A DNA stretch of 64,000 nt, from contig JAEWKC010000020.1 in assembly GCA_023386235.1 (NCBI GenBank), forward strand, positions 1 through 64,000, written 5' to 3'. Below the pieces are notes generated by a model. That model did no database searches. It was not told the origin of the DNA and saw nothing but the letters and a program-made list of their open reading frames with translations. Positions 19,397-28,265 of the stretch are shown here, piece by piece (positions within the stretch are counted from its first letter, which is position 1; each line of letters begins with the position of its first letter). The DNA is from Bacteroidota bacterium (lineage in GTDB: Bacteria > Bacteroidota > Bacteroidia > Chitinophagales > Chitinophagaceae). A program made the translations under genes and the position numbers.

Positions 19397-20407
19397 ATGA
19401 GCGTAAAAGTTGCAATTAACGGTTTCGGCCGTATCGGACGTTTGGTATATCGTAAAATATACAATATGGAGGGCATAGATGTAGTGGCTATCAATGATTT
19501 GACAGACCCTAAAACATTGGCTCACCTTTTAAAATATGACAGTGCTCAAGGTCGTTTCAATCAGGAAGTAACACATTCAGATTCTTCTATCAGTGTAAAC
19601 GGCGACGAAGTAAAAATTTATTCTCAAAAAGATCCTTCTCAAATTCCTTGGGGCGATCATGATGTAGACGTAGTTGTAGAATGTACAGGTTTCTTTGCTG
19701 ATAAAGCTAAGGCTGAAGCACACATTCAAGCAGGTGCTAAAAGAGTAGTAATCTCTGCTCCGGCAACCGGAGATTTAAAAACTGTAGTATTTAATGTTAA
19801 CCACGATATTTTAGATGGTTCTGAAACTGTTATCAGTGGTGCATCTTGTACTACAAACTGTCTAGCTCCAATGGCTCAGGCATTGCACAATGCATTTACT
19901 ATCGAAGCAGGAAGCATGACTACCATTCACGCTTACACGAATGACCAGAACACTTTGGATGCTCCACACAAAAAAGGGGATCTCCGTCGTGCCCGTGCAG
20001 CGGCGCAAAATATTGTGCCTAACTCTACAGGAGCGGCAAAAGCAATAGGGTTGGTATTACCAGAATTGAAAGGTAAATTAGACGGTGGCGCCCAGCGCGT
20101 GCCGGTTATTACAGGTTCTGTTACTGAGTTGACAGCTATACTTGCTAAGCCTACAACAAAAGAAGAAATTAATGCTGTAATGAAAGCGGCTGCAAATGAA
20201 AGCTATGGCTATACAGAAGATGAAATCGTAAGCAGCGATGTAATCGGCATTGAGTACGGCTCTTTGTTCGACGCTACACAAACTAAAGTAGTAACTGTAG
20301 GCGACAAACAACTGGTAAAAGTTGTTTCTTGGTACGATAATGAAATGAGCTATACTGCTCAATTGGTTAGAACTATCAAACATTTTGCTGAACTAATTTC
20401 TAAATAA
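19397..20407 (+). CDS. gap: Type I glyceraldehyde-3-phosphate dehydrogenase
   Basis: 336-aa glycolytic enzyme converting glyceraldehyde-3-phosphate to 1,3-bisphosphoglycerate with NAD+. The Rossmann motif INGFGRIGR (residues 8-16), catalytic Cys151 in SGASCTTNCLAP and His178 in TTIHAYTND are all present; Asp at 34 (AINDLTD) favours NAD+ over NADP+. The length is standard. It has its own consensus promoter and a terminator whose hairpin lies inside the 3' end of the convergent mnmD gene. Confidence 0.97.
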   Translation: MSVKVAINGFGRIGRLVYRKIYNMEGIDVVAINDLTDPKTLAHLLKYDSAQGRFNQEVTHSDSSISVNGDEVKIYSQKDPSQIPWGDHDVDVVVECTGFFADKAKAEAHIQAGAKRVVISAPATGDLKTVVFNVNHDILDGSETVISGASCTTNCLAPMAQALHNAFTIEAGSMTTIHAYTNDQNTLDAPHKKGDLRRARAAAQNIVPNSTGAAKAIGLVLPELKGKLDGGAQRVPVITGSVTELTAILAKPTTKEEINAVMKAAANESYGYTEDEIVSSDVIGIEYGSLFDATQTKVVTVGDKQLVKVVSWYDNEMSYTAQLVRTIKHFAELISK

Positions 20408-20430
20408 ACATTTAGGTAAGCAATATCTTT

Positions 20431-21123
20431 TTACGCAGCATCCTCGGGTGCTGCTTTTTTTATTGCCCTTATCATCTCTCTTTTTCCGTTAGCTCCGGGT
20501 AAAGATTCTATAGTAAAATTCAATGCTTTCAAAATTCTTTTTACACTTCCTTTGGCGCAATAGGTAACCAGTGTAGCGTCTTTACACATGCAGCTCCTGA
20601 TTTTCTCAAAGGCATCTACGGCCCACATTTCAGGCTGTGCGCCAGGCGAAAAGGCATCGTAATAAATCAGGTCGAAAAGTAAGGGAGAAGTGAAATTTTC
20701 TAAAGTGGTAATATACTTTTGAAAAGAAAAATTTTTATGCAGCGAAATTAATTCACCTGAATGAGAATAATGCATCTTTAAAAAGTTATTACTTAAATCA
20801 TTTTCGTCACTTGATTTTGAAACATACAGTAGTCTTGCCGTATCTGTATCAATAGGAAACGGTTCTATAGCTGTATAATGTACCTGAATGTTTTTTTCAA
20901 CAGCCATTTTATAAGTGAGCAAAGCATTCAGTCCCGTACCCAATCCTACTTCTAGCAGGGTGATTGACCCACATTTTTCTGCCATATACATAAGCCCGTT
21001 CCGGATAAACACATGCATAGACTCTGACATCGCCCCGTATATAGAGTGATAGGTTTGGTTGAAATTTGTATTAAACAAAGTATACGACCCGTCTTTGGTA
21101 GCTAGAGGCTTTATATGATACAT
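20431..21123 (-). CDS. mnmD: tRNA (5-methylaminomethyl-2-thiouridine)(34)-methyltransferase MnmD
   Basis: 230-aa SAM-dependent methyltransferase of the MnmC N-terminal/DUF752 family, acting on the wobble uridine of tRNAs for Lys, Glu and Gln. Motif I is LLEVGLGTGLNALL (about residues 57-70); the family signature YDAFSPGAQPEMW and the C-terminal GSVKRILKALNFTIESLPGANGKREMIRA are clear. It lacks the FAD oxidoreductase half found in proteobacterial MnmC. It lies 11 bp downstream of a TetR gene, so the two may be co-transcribed. Its last residues (AAPEDAA) are encoded by the gap terminator hairpin. Confidence 0.9.
   Translation of the reverse strand: MYHIKPLATKDGSYTLFNTNFNQTYHSIYGAMSESMHVFIRNGLMYMAEKCGSITLLEVGLGTGLNALLTYKMAVEKNIQVHYTAIEPFPIDTDTARLLYVSKSSDENDLSNNFLKMHYSHSGELISLHKNFSFQKYITTLENFTSPLLFDLIYYDAFSPGAQPEMWAVDAFEKIRSCMCKDATLVTYCAKGSVKRILKALNFTIESLPGANGKREMIRAIKKAAPEDAA
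20435..20461 (+). terminator. Terminator of gap, embedded in the mnmD 3' end
   Basis: Stem GCAGCA (20435-20440) / TGCTGC (20449-20454) followed by seven T. It starts 27 bp after the gap stop codon and doubles as coding sequence for the last codons of the convergent mnmD. Confidence 0.85.
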
Positions 21124-21134
21124 TATTTAAGGCT

Positions 21135-21782
21135 TTATTTTTGCTTTTCATAAGCCCAATCCAATACTTGGAGCATCGCTTTAAGCATCGCTTTTTTCCC
21201 TGACGGCTTCTCTATATTTATTCCGCAAATTGCTCTTCCGGTATTTTTTGAATAGATGATCATATAATAAACCGCACAGATTAAAATACCGCTTATTGCC
21301 CGCATATTCACATCAGAGGTTTTAAAATCTTTATCCAGTATTTTAAAGAAGCGCTCTCCTATCTCTTCGCGGGTTGTACCAATTTGCTGCAATAGATCGT
21401 TAGGTTGTGTCATCTCCCAAAGAATAATTTGCTGCATCACAGGCGAGCGTTCCAAATATTCATATTGCGCTTTTATTAATTGAAAAGCATCTGCAGCCTC
21501 AACATCATTTATTTCTACTTCTGCGTACTTTTGTGCTATATTGTTCCAGTAATCATTTTGTTGCAGGTAGCGGTTGACCAATCCGTCCAGATCGGTAAAA
21601 TATTCATAAATCAATTTTCTGTCTAAACCAGCTTGTTTAGCTACCTTGCTGTAGTTGAGGCCGTTAAATCCATGCTGCTTAAGCACCTCGCCCACAGCTT
21701 TTATTAATTTTTGCTTCGTACGTTCTTTATTGTAAATGTCTCCATCCGTTGTTTTCCTGGTTCTGTTTTTATACTGCTTCAT
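21135..21782 (-). CDS. TetR/AcrR-family transcriptional regulator
   Basis: 215-aa regulator. The N-terminal DNA-binding domain has the TetR helix-turn-helix (GFNGLNYSKVAKQAGLDRKL followed by IYEYFTDLDGLV, about residues 38-70); the C-terminal ligand and dimer domain is divergent, so the inducer is unknown. The basic start (MKQYKNRTRKTT) is common in this group. It is divergent from the outer-membrane receptor gene at 21969, and the shared spacer holds a perfect 11-2-11 palindrome that is the obvious operator candidate. It may be a repressor of the receptor and possibly of itself and mnmD (inference). Confidence 0.88.
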   Translation of the reverse strand: MKQYKNRTRKTTDGDIYNKERTKQKLIKAVGEVLKQHGFNGLNYSKVAKQAGLDRKLIYEYFTDLDGLVNRYLQQNDYWNNIAQKYAEVEINDVEAADAFQLIKAQYEYLERSPVMQQIILWEMTQPNDLLQQIGTTREEIGERFFKILDKDFKTSDVNMRAISGILICAVYYMIIYSKNTGRAICGINIEKPSGKKAMLKAMLQVLDWAYEKQK

Positions 21783-21805
21783 CGCTTCGTTTTTTTAATT
21801 GCTTG

Positions 21806-21844
21806 CAATTTGTTTTAGCCGCTGGAAAAAGGCTAAAACAATTG
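21806..21844. promoter_or_regulatory. Long inverted repeat in the tetR leader
   Basis: TTGTTTTAGCC (21810-21820) and GGCTAAAACAA (21831-21841) are perfectly complementary around a 10-nt spacer; with one bulged T the pairing extends to CAATT/ATTG. No T-tract follows on either strand, so a leader structure or a second regulator site is more likely than a terminator. Confidence 0.5.
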
Positions 21845-21892
21845 ACTATACAATAGCTTAGTGTTAATATCGGAAATATAAAGATAAAAATT

Positions 21893-21916
21893 AATTTTCA
21901 CATTCATGTGAAAATT
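21893..21916. promoter_or_regulatory. Candidate TetR operator (perfect 11-2-11 palindrome)
   Basis: AATTTTCACAT, two spacer bases TC, then ATGTGAAAATT: perfect dyad symmetry over 24 bp. It lies 53 bp before the receptor gene start and 111 bp before the divergent tetR start, where a TetR dimer site is expected. Assignment to this TetR is inference from position. Confidence 0.75.
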
Positions 21917-21968
21917 GATAAAAACATCCTTTATCTTCGTGTTCAAAATTTAATATTCCGATTTTAGA

Positions 21969-24764
21969 ATGAAAAGTATTCTTACAGTTGTGCTTGTTCT
22001 TATTAGCTTTTCGGCGTTTTCGCAGGGATCGGTCAGTGGCATTATTAAAGACAAAGACAGCGGAGATCCATTGTCGCTGGCAACCGTTACAATTTACAAA
22101 GCCGCAGACACAAGCCTGGTTTCTTATCGCTTAACGGATAATAAAGGAAACTTTTCTATTGGTGGCCTGCCGCTATCTGTTTCTTTAAGGTTAGTGGCTA
22201 CACATAGCGGCTACATTACGTTTCGTAAAGAATTTATCTTGTCTGATACTTCAAAGACATTTGATTTTGCAGTAGTAGAAATGACCGTATTAGAAGAAGA
22301 TATGCAGGAAGTAGTGGTCACTGCTGAACTTCCGCCTGTAGTGGTAAGGAAAGATACCATTGAGTTTAACGCAAGTTCATTTAAAACATTACCCAATGCC
22401 GTGGTGGAAGATCTCTTGAAAAAATTACCCGGCGTGGATGTGGATAAAGAGGGTAATATTATGGTCAATGGTAAAAGAGTGAACAAGGTTTTGGTAGACG
22501 GGAAATCATTCTTTGGCAATGATCCTAAAATGGCAACCAAAAATTTACAGGCAGAAAGCATTGATAAAATACAGGTGACTGATGATATGGATGAGTTGAA
22601 TGCCAATGGCGATGATAACCGTAACAATGTGGGCAAAGTGATCAATCTTACTTTTAAAAAAGGCTACAAAAAAGGAGTGTTTGGAAAAGCCTATGCAGGT
22701 GGAGGCACAAATAACCGTTATGAAATAGGAGCTATTGCCAATATGTTTAGAGATACATTACAATTGAGCGTGCTGGGCTATGGCAACAATTTAAACAGGC
22801 CGGGTTTTGGCTATACCGATCTGATGCAAACCGGCGGTATGAGCCGTAGCAGCGGCATTACGGGCAATAGCAGCATTAGCGTTAACAATAACAACATAGG
22901 TGGCAGCAGGATAGAAGTAAATGGCATCACATTTGGCGGTATGTCAAACCAGGGCGGCATTAGTGCAAGCAGTGGCGCGGGTTTCAACCTTAATCATACA
23001 CCCAGTAAAAAACAATCGTTTTACCTGCAATATTATTTCGGACATGTAAATTCAGACATTCAAAGAAGTACAAACACCCAAATAAACTACGCCGACACCT
23101 TGCTGCAAAGAAATACAATCGCTACAACCAATATTGTAAGCAACAGCCATATTGCCAACGCGGGTGTTCAATTAAAACCCGATAGCGTAACTACGTTTAC
23201 CGGAGCCTTAAATTTTACAAGTGGTAAGCAAAATAATCTGATGAACTCATTGCAAGATGCCGTAGATAACTTTTCAGGAAAATTAAACGATGGCAATTTG
23301 GACAATAATAAAATCAATAAAAATAATTATTACCGTGAAAGCATGGAATTTACCCGCTTAAGTAAATCAAAAAAAGGCCGGAGATTTACAATTAGCCAGT
23401 TCGCCCAATACAACAATAAAAATAATGACTACACTACTTTGGCAGAGCTGCGTTATTATTATCCAACGGCTTACGACAGCCTCATGCATCAGTTGCGTTT
23501 AGAAAAAATACCACAAACCAATGTAGGTGCTTTTGCCAACTATAGCGAACCGATCAATAAATACCTTACACTTCGTTTTAATGGCCGCTACGAATATGAA
23601 AAACTAAAGAACGGCATTGAAAGCTTTGCTTTGGGGAACGGCGGCAAAATACCCGACCCGGAACTTACCAGCGATTTTGACCGCACCAGCAACAAGGGCA
23701 GCTTATTTAGCGGTATAGAAATTAAGCTGAAAGAATGGAGAATAACACCGGGCTTGCGCGCGCAGACCCAAAACTTTACTACCAAATATTCTTACACACC
23801 CACACCACTGGAGCAGAAACAAAATAATATTTTGCCGCAGTTGGGTATCAATTACAAAAACCTAAGCTTTAATTACAACAGAGATGTCATCCTGCCTTCC
23901 TACCAATACCTTATTGCCGTGAGAGATAATACAAATCCTTATACAATTGTTTTGGGAAATACAGCTTTAACACCTGCTGTGAAAGACAACATTTATATCA
24001 ACTTTAATAATTACGATACCAAACACAGTCTGAACGTTTGGGGTTGGGCCAGTGCCAGCCATACTAATAATGATGTGATACAAAGTATAACAATGGACAG
24101 CAAGGGCGTGCAAACCATTTTGCCTATCAATGCAGATGGCAGCACGTCTTATGCCACCAACTTTGGCATTAACAAACAAAATAAAACCAAAACAAGTTTT
24201 ACGTGGAGCTGGAACCTGGGCGGATATGTATCTTATAACTCTAATAAATATTTATATAATGATATTTTGAGCAGGCAAAAAACGCTCAACTTAAATAGTT
24301 GGGCAAGTTTGAATCTCAACTGGAATGATAAGCTGGAGTGGAATAACAACGCAGGCTTTTATCAATACCAGACTAAAAATACCAATAGTCATTTTAAAAC
24401 ATTTGTAGCGCCGAGTTACAATGTCGGTACAGAATTGATCAGTCGGCATATAAAACACGTTATTGTAGAAACCCAGCTTAATTACAATAATGATAAAGCA
24501 ATCCAGGATCCTGATTTACGAAGTTTTCTTTTATGGAAAGCTGCCGTAAACTTTACCTTCTTAAAACAAGAGCGCGGAGTGCTCAAATTATCTGTGTTCG
24601 ATTTACTCAATCAGGTAAGGAGCGCTTCTGTAAGCTCCAGCCAGAACATGATAGTGTATAACCATACCAATGCGCTTGGTCGTTATTTTATGGCTTCCTT
24701 TACTTACAATTTAGTGAGCGCTGGCCAAAAGAAAAAAGTGGGCGGACAATGGAATTTGTGGTAG
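21969..24764 (+). CDS. TonB-dependent-receptor-like outer-membrane beta-barrel protein with carboxypeptidase-like domain
   Basis: 931-aa outer-membrane protein. Signal peptide (MKSILTVVLVLISFSAFSQG), then a CarboxypepD-regulatory-like domain (GSVSGIIKDKDSGDPLSLAT, about residues 20-105), a plug-like region (EVVVTAELPPVVVRKDTIEF, GVDVDKEGNIMVNGKRVNKV) and a barrel of the OMP_b-brl_3 type ending in aromatic residues (GGQWNLW). Such proteins resemble TonB receptors without an obvious SusD partner. It is controlled, by position, by the divergent TetR and its palindromic operator. Substrate unknown. Confidence 0.88.
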   Translation: MKSILTVVLVLISFSAFSQGSVSGIIKDKDSGDPLSLATVTIYKAADTSLVSYRLTDNKGNFSIGGLPLSVSLRLVATHSGYITFRKEFILSDTSKTFDFAVVEMTVLEEDMQEVVVTAELPPVVVRKDTIEFNASSFKTLPNAVVEDLLKKLPGVDVDKEGNIMVNGKRVNKVLVDGKSFFGNDPKMATKNLQAESIDKIQVTDDMDELNANGDDNRNNVGKVINLTFKKGYKKGVFGKAYAGGGTNNRYEIGAIANMFRDTLQLSVLGYGNNLNRPGFGYTDLMQTGGMSRSSGITGNSSISVNNNNIGGSRIEVNGITFGGMSNQGGISASSGAGFNLNHTPSKKQSFYLQYYFGHVNSDIQRSTNTQINYADTLLQRNTIATTNIVSNSHIANAGVQLKPDSVTTFTGALNFTSGKQNNLMNSLQDAVDNFSGKLNDGNLDNNKINKNNYYRESMEFTRLSKSKKGRRFTISQFAQYNNKNNDYTTLAELRYYYPTAYDSLMHQLRLEKIPQTNVGAFANYSEPINKYLTLRFNGRYEYEKLKNGIESFALGNGGKIPDPELTSDFDRTSNKGSLFSGIEIKLKEWRITPGLRAQTQNFTTKYSYTPTPLEQKQNNILPQLGINYKNLSFNYNRDVILPSYQYLIAVRDNTNPYTIVLGNTALTPAVKDNIYINFNNYDTKHSLNVWGWASASHTNNDVIQSITMDSKGVQTILPINADGSTSYATNFGINKQNKTKTSFTWSWNLGGYVSYNSNKYLYNDILSRQKTLNLNSWASLNLNWNDKLEWNNNAGFYQYQTKNTNSHFKTFVAPSYNVGTELISRHIKHVIVETQLNYNNDKAIQDPDLRSFLLWKAAVNFTFLKQERGVLKLSVFDLLNQVRSASVSSSQNMIVYNHTNALGRYFMASFTYNLVSAGQKKKVGGQWNLW

Positions 24765-24801
24765 GCGGCTTTAGCTGTTTCTACCAATCCTCGGCCTCTC
24801 C

Positions 24802-26157
24802 TTATTTCAGTTCTTTTATTTTAATATTTTGGAACAGCACTTCGTCTCCGTGGTCTTGCAGCAGGATGTATCCCTGCGTGTAGTTGCCAAAGTCGGGCCA
24901 GTCTTTGTATTTGCTGAAGTCTACCAGTGCGTTCCACATTTGGTTGTTGCGTTGGTATTCCACAATTTTTACGCCGTTGAGCCAATGCTCTACATGATTG
25001 TCCTGCACTACCACCATGGCAGTGTTGAAGAACCCGCTTCTGAACGGCTTGTCGCTTTTGGCCGGTATCAGATCGTACAACGAGCCCAGCGTTCTGTTGC
25101 CGTTTACGCCCAGCTTGGCGTCGGGGTGCCTGGTGTCGTCCAGTATCTGGAACTCGCAGCCGATGGCAGAGCCCTGCCCCTTGTTAAGCGTAGGATCTAC
25201 AAAATATTTGATGCCGCTGTTGGCGCCTGCCGTTATTTTAAAATCTACTTTTAGTATAAAGTTTTTGTAAGTACGTGTAGTGATGATGTCGCCACCGTTG
25301 GTAGATTCGCCGCCGGCAGCTTTTTCTACTTTCAGGATGCCGTCTTGTATGCTCCAGCCCTTCTGCGGAAAATCGTCCAGCTTGGCGCCGCGCCAGCCGT
25401 TGGTGGTTTTGCCGTCCCATAGCAAACGCCAGCCTTCCGCTTTTTCTTTCGGAGAAATAGTATTGGCAATGGTATTGATCTGTTCCACATTGTTGGAAGG
25501 TTTTGTCCGGTACTTCTGCAGATCCTGGGTAAGTATGCGGATGTTGCGCCAGGCAATGGTTTTGCCGGCTTTGTCTGCCTCGCTTATGGAATGCACCTGC
25601 AGGGCAATGAAGCCCGATGCGGTTTTGTCATCTACCAGGTCGGCGGCGGCAATGCCGTTTACCCAGGTGCGGATAGAGCTGCCGATCGCTTCTATGCGCG
25701 CCTTGTTCCATTGGTTGTTTTTAAAGGCTTTCTGTGCCGAAGGGTTATAGGTCATAGGGTACAGCCAGCCGCGGCGCGCTTCGTCGTATATGCCGCCCGT
25801 CCACGCGCGCGCGGAAGGATCTATTTCAAACTGGTAACCATGTACCACGCCCTTGTTGTAGGTATTCAGACTGTTGCTCCTGAACTGTACGCCGGAGTTT
25901 AAAGCATCGTCTACTTTAAAATCGAACTCTAAAATAAAATCACCATACTGCCGGGTAGTGGCTAAAAAAGTGTTGGGCGTACCCGGCTTGGATATGCCTG
26001 TAATGGTGTTGTTCTCCACTTTGTAGTCGGCGGTACCGTTGAGCTTGGTCCAGCCCGTCAGGTCCTTGCCGTTGAACAGGCTGATCCATTTGGGCTGCTG
26101 GGCCCACAAGCCCATTGAAAATATGGTTGCTGCAAATAGTAATGTAAGTTTCTTCAT
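24802..26157 (-). CDS. Secreted protein with two tandem DUF1080 (3-keto-glycoside hydrolase-like) domains
   Basis: 451-aa exported protein. I chose the ATG at 26157, which gives a clean signal peptide (MKKLTLLFAATIFSMGLWAQ). Two copies of the concanavalin-like DUF1080 domain follow, about residues 25-205 (WISLFNGKDLTGWTKLNG ... ALNSGVQFRSN) and 235-450 (GWRLLWDGKTTNGWRGAKLD ... ANSGIKYFVD). DUF1080 proteins include hydrolases that cleave 3-keto-glycosides or 3-keto-disaccharides. The neighbour upstream is a Tat-exported Gfo/Idh/MocA oxidoreductase 19 bp away, the expected partner for making 3-keto sugars (inference). Its GC content looks higher than in surrounding genes. Confidence 0.87.
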   Translation of the reverse strand: MKKLTLLFAATIFSMGLWAQQPKWISLFNGKDLTGWTKLNGTADYKVENNTITGISKPGTPNTFLATTRQYGDFILEFDFKVDDALNSGVQFRSNSLNTYNKGVVHGYQFEIDPSARAWTGGIYDEARRGWLYPMTYNPSAQKAFKNNQWNKARIEAIGSSIRTWVNGIAAADLVDDKTASGFIALQVHSISEADKAGKTIAWRNIRILTQDLQKYRTKPSNNVEQINTIANTISPKEKAEGWRLLWDGKTTNGWRGAKLDDFPQKGWSIQDGILKVEKAAGGESTNGGDIITTRTYKNFILKVDFKITAGANSGIKYFVDPTLNKGQGSAIGCEFQILDDTRHPDAKLGVNGNRTLGSLYDLIPAKSDKPFRSGFFNTAMVVVQDNHVEHWLNGVKIVEYQRNNQMWNALVDFSKYKDWPDFGNYTQGYILLQDHGDEVLFQNIKIKELK

Positions 26158-26176
26158 TTTTATCTTATCTAAAAAA

Positions 26177-27607
26177 TTATACGGTATAAAATTCTCTCCA
26201 TTCTTTTCTGGGCGGAGCACCGGCCAGCATGGCATTGGCTATAGGATCGCCCGTGATCTGTCCGGTAGCTCTGTCGAACCTGATTTTCCTGTTAAGCTTT
26301 TGCGTAATCACGCCCAGACAGAAAACCTGGCTTAGCGGAACCGCCACCTCAAAGGGCGAACGGGTTTTTTCCCTGCCCTGGCAGGCCAGCAGGAAGTTGG
26401 CAAAATGGTTAGACGGACTTTTAGGTACCGGCGGAAGCTTTGAGGCCATGGCTTTGGCTTTTTCATCCGGGATGATAGACAGTGTGCTGCCGTGTGAACC
26501 GCCTTTAAACGTAAGCTCTTTGCTGTAAATTTCCTTGCCGGGGTTCAGGTTCAGCCTCTCAATCTCGAACCCAGCCACCTGCGGTATGTTCGGGTCTATT
26601 TCCGATACGCCGTAGCCTTTAGGCAGCGGCGGCAGATTGTTTACACCATCGTACCAGGTAACGTTTACCGCCGGCATGTTTTTCCTTTTGGGAAACTTGA
26701 ATAATATGGTTGATGACATGGGAAAGAAGAAATCGTTGTGCCCTTCCAGCTTTAAGGGGTTTACTTCTTCGGGCAGGCCCAGCTCTAAAAACTCATGCGC
26801 CGTATCCAGAATATGTGCGCCCCAGTCGCCCAGCGCGCCCATGCCAAAGTCGTACCAGCAGCGCCATTGACCATAATGAAAATCCTTGATATAATCGTGG
26901 TATGCTACGGCAGACAGCCAGGTATCCCAGTCCAGCGTTTCGGGGATGGGCTCTTCTGCCGGGAATCTTTTCATATTGGGATCCCAGCTATGCCAGCGGC
27001 GGGGATTGTTCATGTGCGCGTTAATGGCCGTAACGTCTTTGATGATGCCGGCTTCTTTCCACGCCTTGAACTGGAAATAATTGGCATCGGAGTGGCCCTG
27101 GTTGCCCATTTGCGTAACCACGTTCTTGTATTTGCGAGAGGCCTGCAGCAGCAGCTCAGACTCTAAAAAAGTACGCGTAAGCGGCTTTTCTACAAATATG
27201 TGCTTCCCTGCTTTAAAAGCGGCCATGCAGATGGGAAAATGCGCGTGGTCGGGCGTCATGACGGCTACCGCATCAAACTCGCCGGAAGCCTTGTCAAACA
27301 TTTGACGGAAATCCTTGAACTTTTTGGCCTGCGGAAACTTTGCCGTAATCGCCTGCGTGTGTTTGGCGCCCAGGTCTACATCGCAAAGCGCTACAATATT
27401 GGCCAACCCGGTTTTGTACAGCTCGTTGATCACCTCCTCGCCCCGGTTGCCTATGCCTACACAGGCTAAATTTATCTTTTTTCCCGAACCTATGATATTA
27501 TTGTACGATGAGGCCGCACGCACGCCTCCAAAACCTCCCATACCCGTTAATAAAACCCCCGCTGAGGCTAAACCCGTAGCCTTGATGAATGTTCTCCTGT
27601 CTGACAT
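26177..27607 (-). CDS. Tat-exported Gfo/Idh/MocA-family oxidoreductase
   Basis: 476-aa NAD(P)-dependent sugar oxidoreductase. The ATG at 27607 places a twin-arginine signal at the start (MSDRRTFIKATGLASAGVLL), as in folded, cofactor-loaded periplasmic members. The Rossmann motif VGIGNRG (about residues 50-56), the family motif EKP at 140-142 and the catalytic-domain region with WYDFGMGALGDWGAHILD are present. A longer open frame upstream is an artefact of a 33-bp tandem duplication in the leader. It forms a two-gene unit with the DUF1080 protein; oxidation of a sugar C3 hydroxyl is the plausible reaction, not proven. Confidence 0.9.
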   Translation of the reverse strand: MSDRRTFIKATGLASAGVLLTGMGGFGGVRAASSYNNIIGSGKKINLACVGIGNRGEEVINELYKTGLANIVALCDVDLGAKHTQAITAKFPQAKKFKDFRQMFDKASGEFDAVAVMTPDHAHFPICMAAFKAGKHIFVEKPLTRTFLESELLLQASRKYKNVVTQMGNQGHSDANYFQFKAWKEAGIIKDVTAINAHMNNPRRWHSWDPNMKRFPAEEPIPETLDWDTWLSAVAYHDYIKDFHYGQWRCWYDFGMGALGDWGAHILDTAHEFLELGLPEEVNPLKLEGHNDFFFPMSSTILFKFPKRKNMPAVNVTWYDGVNNLPPLPKGYGVSEIDPNIPQVAGFEIERLNLNPGKEIYSKELTFKGGSHGSTLSIIPDEKAKAMASKLPPVPKSPSNHFANFLLACQGREKTRSPFEVAVPLSQVFCLGVITQKLNRKIRFDRATGQITGDPIANAMLAGAPPRKEWREFYTV

Positions 27608-27617
27608 AACATAATAA

Positions 27618-27683
27618 TTTGATAATGATGAAAATGAAGAGTATAAAAATTTTGATAATGATGAAAATGAAGAGTATAAAAAT
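27618..27683. repeat. Perfect 33-bp tandem duplication in the leader of the oxidoreductase gene
   Basis: Two identical 33-bp units (27618-27650 and 27651-27683), each starting TTTGATAATGATG and ending GAGTATAAAAAT, lie just upstream of the Gfo/Idh/MocA start. Perfect identity suggests a recent or slippage-prone duplication that changes promoter or leader spacing. Confidence 0.9.
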
Positions 27684-27726
27684 AAAGCAAAAATGCTTGC
27701 TGTCAAAATAAAAAGTTGTTTTGGTA

Positions 27727-28041
27727 TTATATTTCTATATACCATTCTCCTTCTTTTAAAAATGTCTTATAAACTTTTAAACGATATTCTTTGCCTAATA
27801 CTTCCCTGCCGGTGTGTAAGTTGAATTTATAAAAATGTGTAGGACAGACTATACAGTTTTTGGCATCAATATATCCCTCTGTAAGCAGCGTGCCTCCATG
27901 CGGACACTTGGCAGAAAAGGCGAACAACCCCTCCTTATTCAAATAAATTACAATGCTTTTATTGGCTATTGTTACCAGATACATGGTATGCTCAATGAAT
28001 GAATTAACTAAAATGATATCTGATAATTTGTAAGTATTCAT
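27727..28041 (-). CDS. Small Rieske [2Fe-2S] protein
   Basis: 104-aa single-domain Rieske ferredoxin. Ligand motifs are complete: Cys46-Pro-His48 (CPHGG) and Cys66-Pro-Thr-His69 (CPTHFYKFNLHTG). There is no signal peptide or membrane helix, so it is a soluble electron carrier of the type serving oxygenases or reductases, rather than a bc1 subunit. It stands alone with its own -7 promoter element; no oxygenase partner is adjacent. Confidence 0.9.
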   Translation of the reverse strand: MNTYKLSDIILVNSFIEHTMYLVTIANKSIVIYLNKEGLFAFSAKCPHGGTLLTEGYIDAKNCIVCPTHFYKFNLHTGREVLGKEYRLKVYKTFLKEGEWYIEI

Positions 28042-28056
28042 AAGAGTTTAAGGAGA

Positions 28057-28064
28057 CAAAAATA
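28057..28064 (-). promoter_or_regulatory. -7 promoter element of the Rieske gene
   Basis: The minus strand reads TATTTTTG (TAnnTTTG), 15 bp before the start codon at 28041. Confidence 0.45.
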
Positions 28065-28265
28065 AACTTTATTTATACTAATAACTGTTGTATATTTATA
28101 TATATTATTGTTTTATTCAAGTAATGTAGGTTAATGTAAAACGAACAATTTAACAGTTTTATTATTATTTTTAAACATAAAAAGATTTTTATTTAAAATA
28201 TTTTTATAAAAGAAGTCTTTTTTTAAAATTTTTATATATTTTCGATTTGTTTAAAAAATATTAGA

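Noticed and set aside
24829..25750. Several long open frames antisense to the DUF1080 gene
   Set aside because: They have no signal, no family motifs and follow from the higher GC of the real gene on the other strand.
27608..27745. N-terminal extension of the Gfo/Idh/MocA gene with repeats FLYSSFSSLS
   Set aside because: It is the translation of the 33-bp tandem duplication; the Tat signal starts at the ATG at 27607.
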